Positions 23,041 through 23,863 of a stretch of DNA of 23,863 nt are shown here, one piece after another. Under the pieces are notes generated by a model. The model had not been told where the DNA came from, made no database searches, and saw only the letters and a program-made list of their open reading frames with translations. Source of the stretch: Acholeplasmataceae bacterium (GTDB taxonomy: Bacteria; Bacillota_I; Bacilli_A; Acholeplasmatales; Acholeplasmataceae); assembly GCA_030656435.1 (NCBI GenBank), contig JAUSOA010000253.1:1-23863 (forward strand). The letters run 5' to 3'. Both the position numbers and the translations under genes were made by a program. Position 1 is the stretch's first letter, and each line of letters begins with the position of its first letter.

Positions 23041-23073
23041 TAAAAACGAAAAGATGCACCTTTAAGATGCATC
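23041..23073 (-). terminator. Terminator of the glycerate kinase gene
   Basis: GATGCATC and GGTGCATC pair over 8 bp (one G-U) around TTAAA and are followed by TTTTCGTTTTT on the minus strand. It lies 10 nt after the stop. Confidence 0.9.
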
Positions 23074-23083
23074 CTTCTTCATT

Positions 23084-23863
23084 TTATACTATTGTTTCTA
23101 AGAACTTTTTAAAGGTGTAAATCATATCTAATTCCGCTCTTTTTTTTACTTCTTCAAATGGAAGATTTAAATAATTCGTCACAACAATATAGTCAATACC
23201 TTCTTTAATATATAGCTTTTGATCTCCTAACACTTGTCCTACGACTGCAATGACCTTCGTATTTAAATTCTTTGCTCTTCTTGCGACTCCGATGACCACC
23301 TTACCACGAAGAGACTGCAAATCTAAGCTCCCTTCACCTGTAATGATATAATCGACATCTTTTGCTAAGCTATCAAAATGCATAACATCTAAGACAGTTT
23401 CGATTCCCATTTGGATTTTAGAATTTAAGAATACCTTGGTTCCGTATCCTAGTCCTCCAGCAGCACCTGCTCCTTTGAAGTAAGGATCGTTGAAGTTCAA
23501 TTCTTTTTTAACAATTTCTGCATAGTCCATTAGATTTTTATCCAGGAACTCAACCATTTTCGCATCTGCACCCTTTTGAGGACTGAAAATATAGGCTGCA
23601 CCCTCATAACCAAATAAAGGATTATCGATATCACACATGGTGACAAATTCAATTTCTTTTAAACGTTCATCCATATGAGATACATCTATTTTCTTAATTC
23701 TAGATAGTGTACCCCCAACTGGAACAAAGACACGATTTTGCTCATCGAAAAATTGAACACCAAGTGCTGTAGCAAATCCAGCACCACCATCATTGGTTGC
23801 ACTTCCACCAAGTCCTAATATAATTTTTTTAACTCCTTGATCGATTGCATGAAGAATAAGCTC
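23084..23863 (-). CDS. Glycerate kinase, type 1 (GarK/GlxK family), 5' end beyond the window
   Basis: The frame is open from the stop at 23084 to the right edge, giving the last 259 residues; the Met at 23674 is internal, not the start. The enzyme phosphorylates D-glycerate with ATP, feeding it into glycolysis. The visible part contains the family's GLGGSATNDGGAGFATALG block (residues about 17-35 of the fragment), PVGGTLSRI, CDIDNPLFG, YIFSPQKGAD, GAAGGLGYGT and YIITGEGSLDLQSLRGKVVIGVARRAK, all hallmarks of the type 1 family. The full protein should be about 375 residues, so roughly the first third is missing. It is the end of its transcription unit. Confidence 0.95.
   Translation of the reverse strand, partial: ELILHAIDQGVKKIILGLGGSATNDGGAGFATALGVQFFDEQNRVFVPVGGTLSRIKKIDVSHMDERLKEIEFVTMCDIDNPLFGYEGAAYIFSPQKGADAKMVEFLDKNLMDYAEIVKKELNFNDPYFKGAGAAGGLGYGTKVFLNSKIQMGIETVLDVMHFDSLAKDVDYIITGEGSLDLQSLRGKVVIGVARRAKNLNTKVIAVVGQVLGDQKLYIKEGIDYIVVTNYLNLPFEEVKKRAELDMIYTFKKFLETIV

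Overview
The window is AT-rich bacterial DNA that uses the standard genetic code: Trp is TGG, the one tRNA-Trp has anticodon CCA, and no gene needs TGA as a sense codon. Consensus-like sigma-A promoters (TTGACA-17-TATAAT), strong AGGAGG ribosome sites, lipoprotein-type binding proteins, a PhoP/PhoR-type system and pyruvate:ferredoxin oxidoreductase point to a fermentative, probably anaerobic member of the low-GC Gram-positive/Tenericutes branch. An Acholeplasma- or Izemoplasma-like mollicute is my best guess; the sequence does not prove it.

Layout, left to right. (1) 1-4149, minus strand: an oligopeptide-type ABC importer operon, oppA-oppB-oppC, with a perfect promoter and a cre-like palindrome upstream of oppA. 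The OppC-like protein carries RCC1-type repeats after its first membrane helix and meets an in-frame stop 31 bases before the window edge. (2) 4308-8230: nifJ with its terminator, and a long upstream region holding four 9-bp tandem repeats. (3) 8491-11890: tRNA-Leu, an Ig-like surface protein, a tRNA-His/Gln/Gln cluster, an orphan protein with two membrane helices (plus strand) and tRNA-Trp (plus strand). (4) 11891-18943, minus strand: a seven-gene phosphate operon pstS-pstC-pstA-pstB-phoU-phoB/phoP-phoR, preceded by a Pho-box-like array of 11-bp repeats. (5) 18945-22578: a two-gene ABC-2 exporter whose leader is interrupted by an intact 1709-bp IS6-like insertion sequence with 12-bp inverted repeats and an 8-bp target duplication. 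(6) 22608-23863: a small membrane protein and the 3' part of a glycerate kinase gene.

How the genes fit together. PstS captures phosphate at the cell surface, PstC/PstA/PstB import it, PhoU links transporter state to the PhoR kinase, and PhoB/PhoP probably binds the repeats in front of pstS, closing a feedback loop. OppA/B/C would import peptides under carbon-catabolite control, while NifJ converts pyruvate to acetyl-CoA and reduced ferredoxin.

The most unusual observations are: PstS appears circularly permuted (the second lobe precedes the first, with the stop codon at the normal mid-protein junction); two importer permeases (OppC and PstA) have large extracytoplasmic insertions after their first membrane helix; and an IS element has separated an exporter operon from its promoter.
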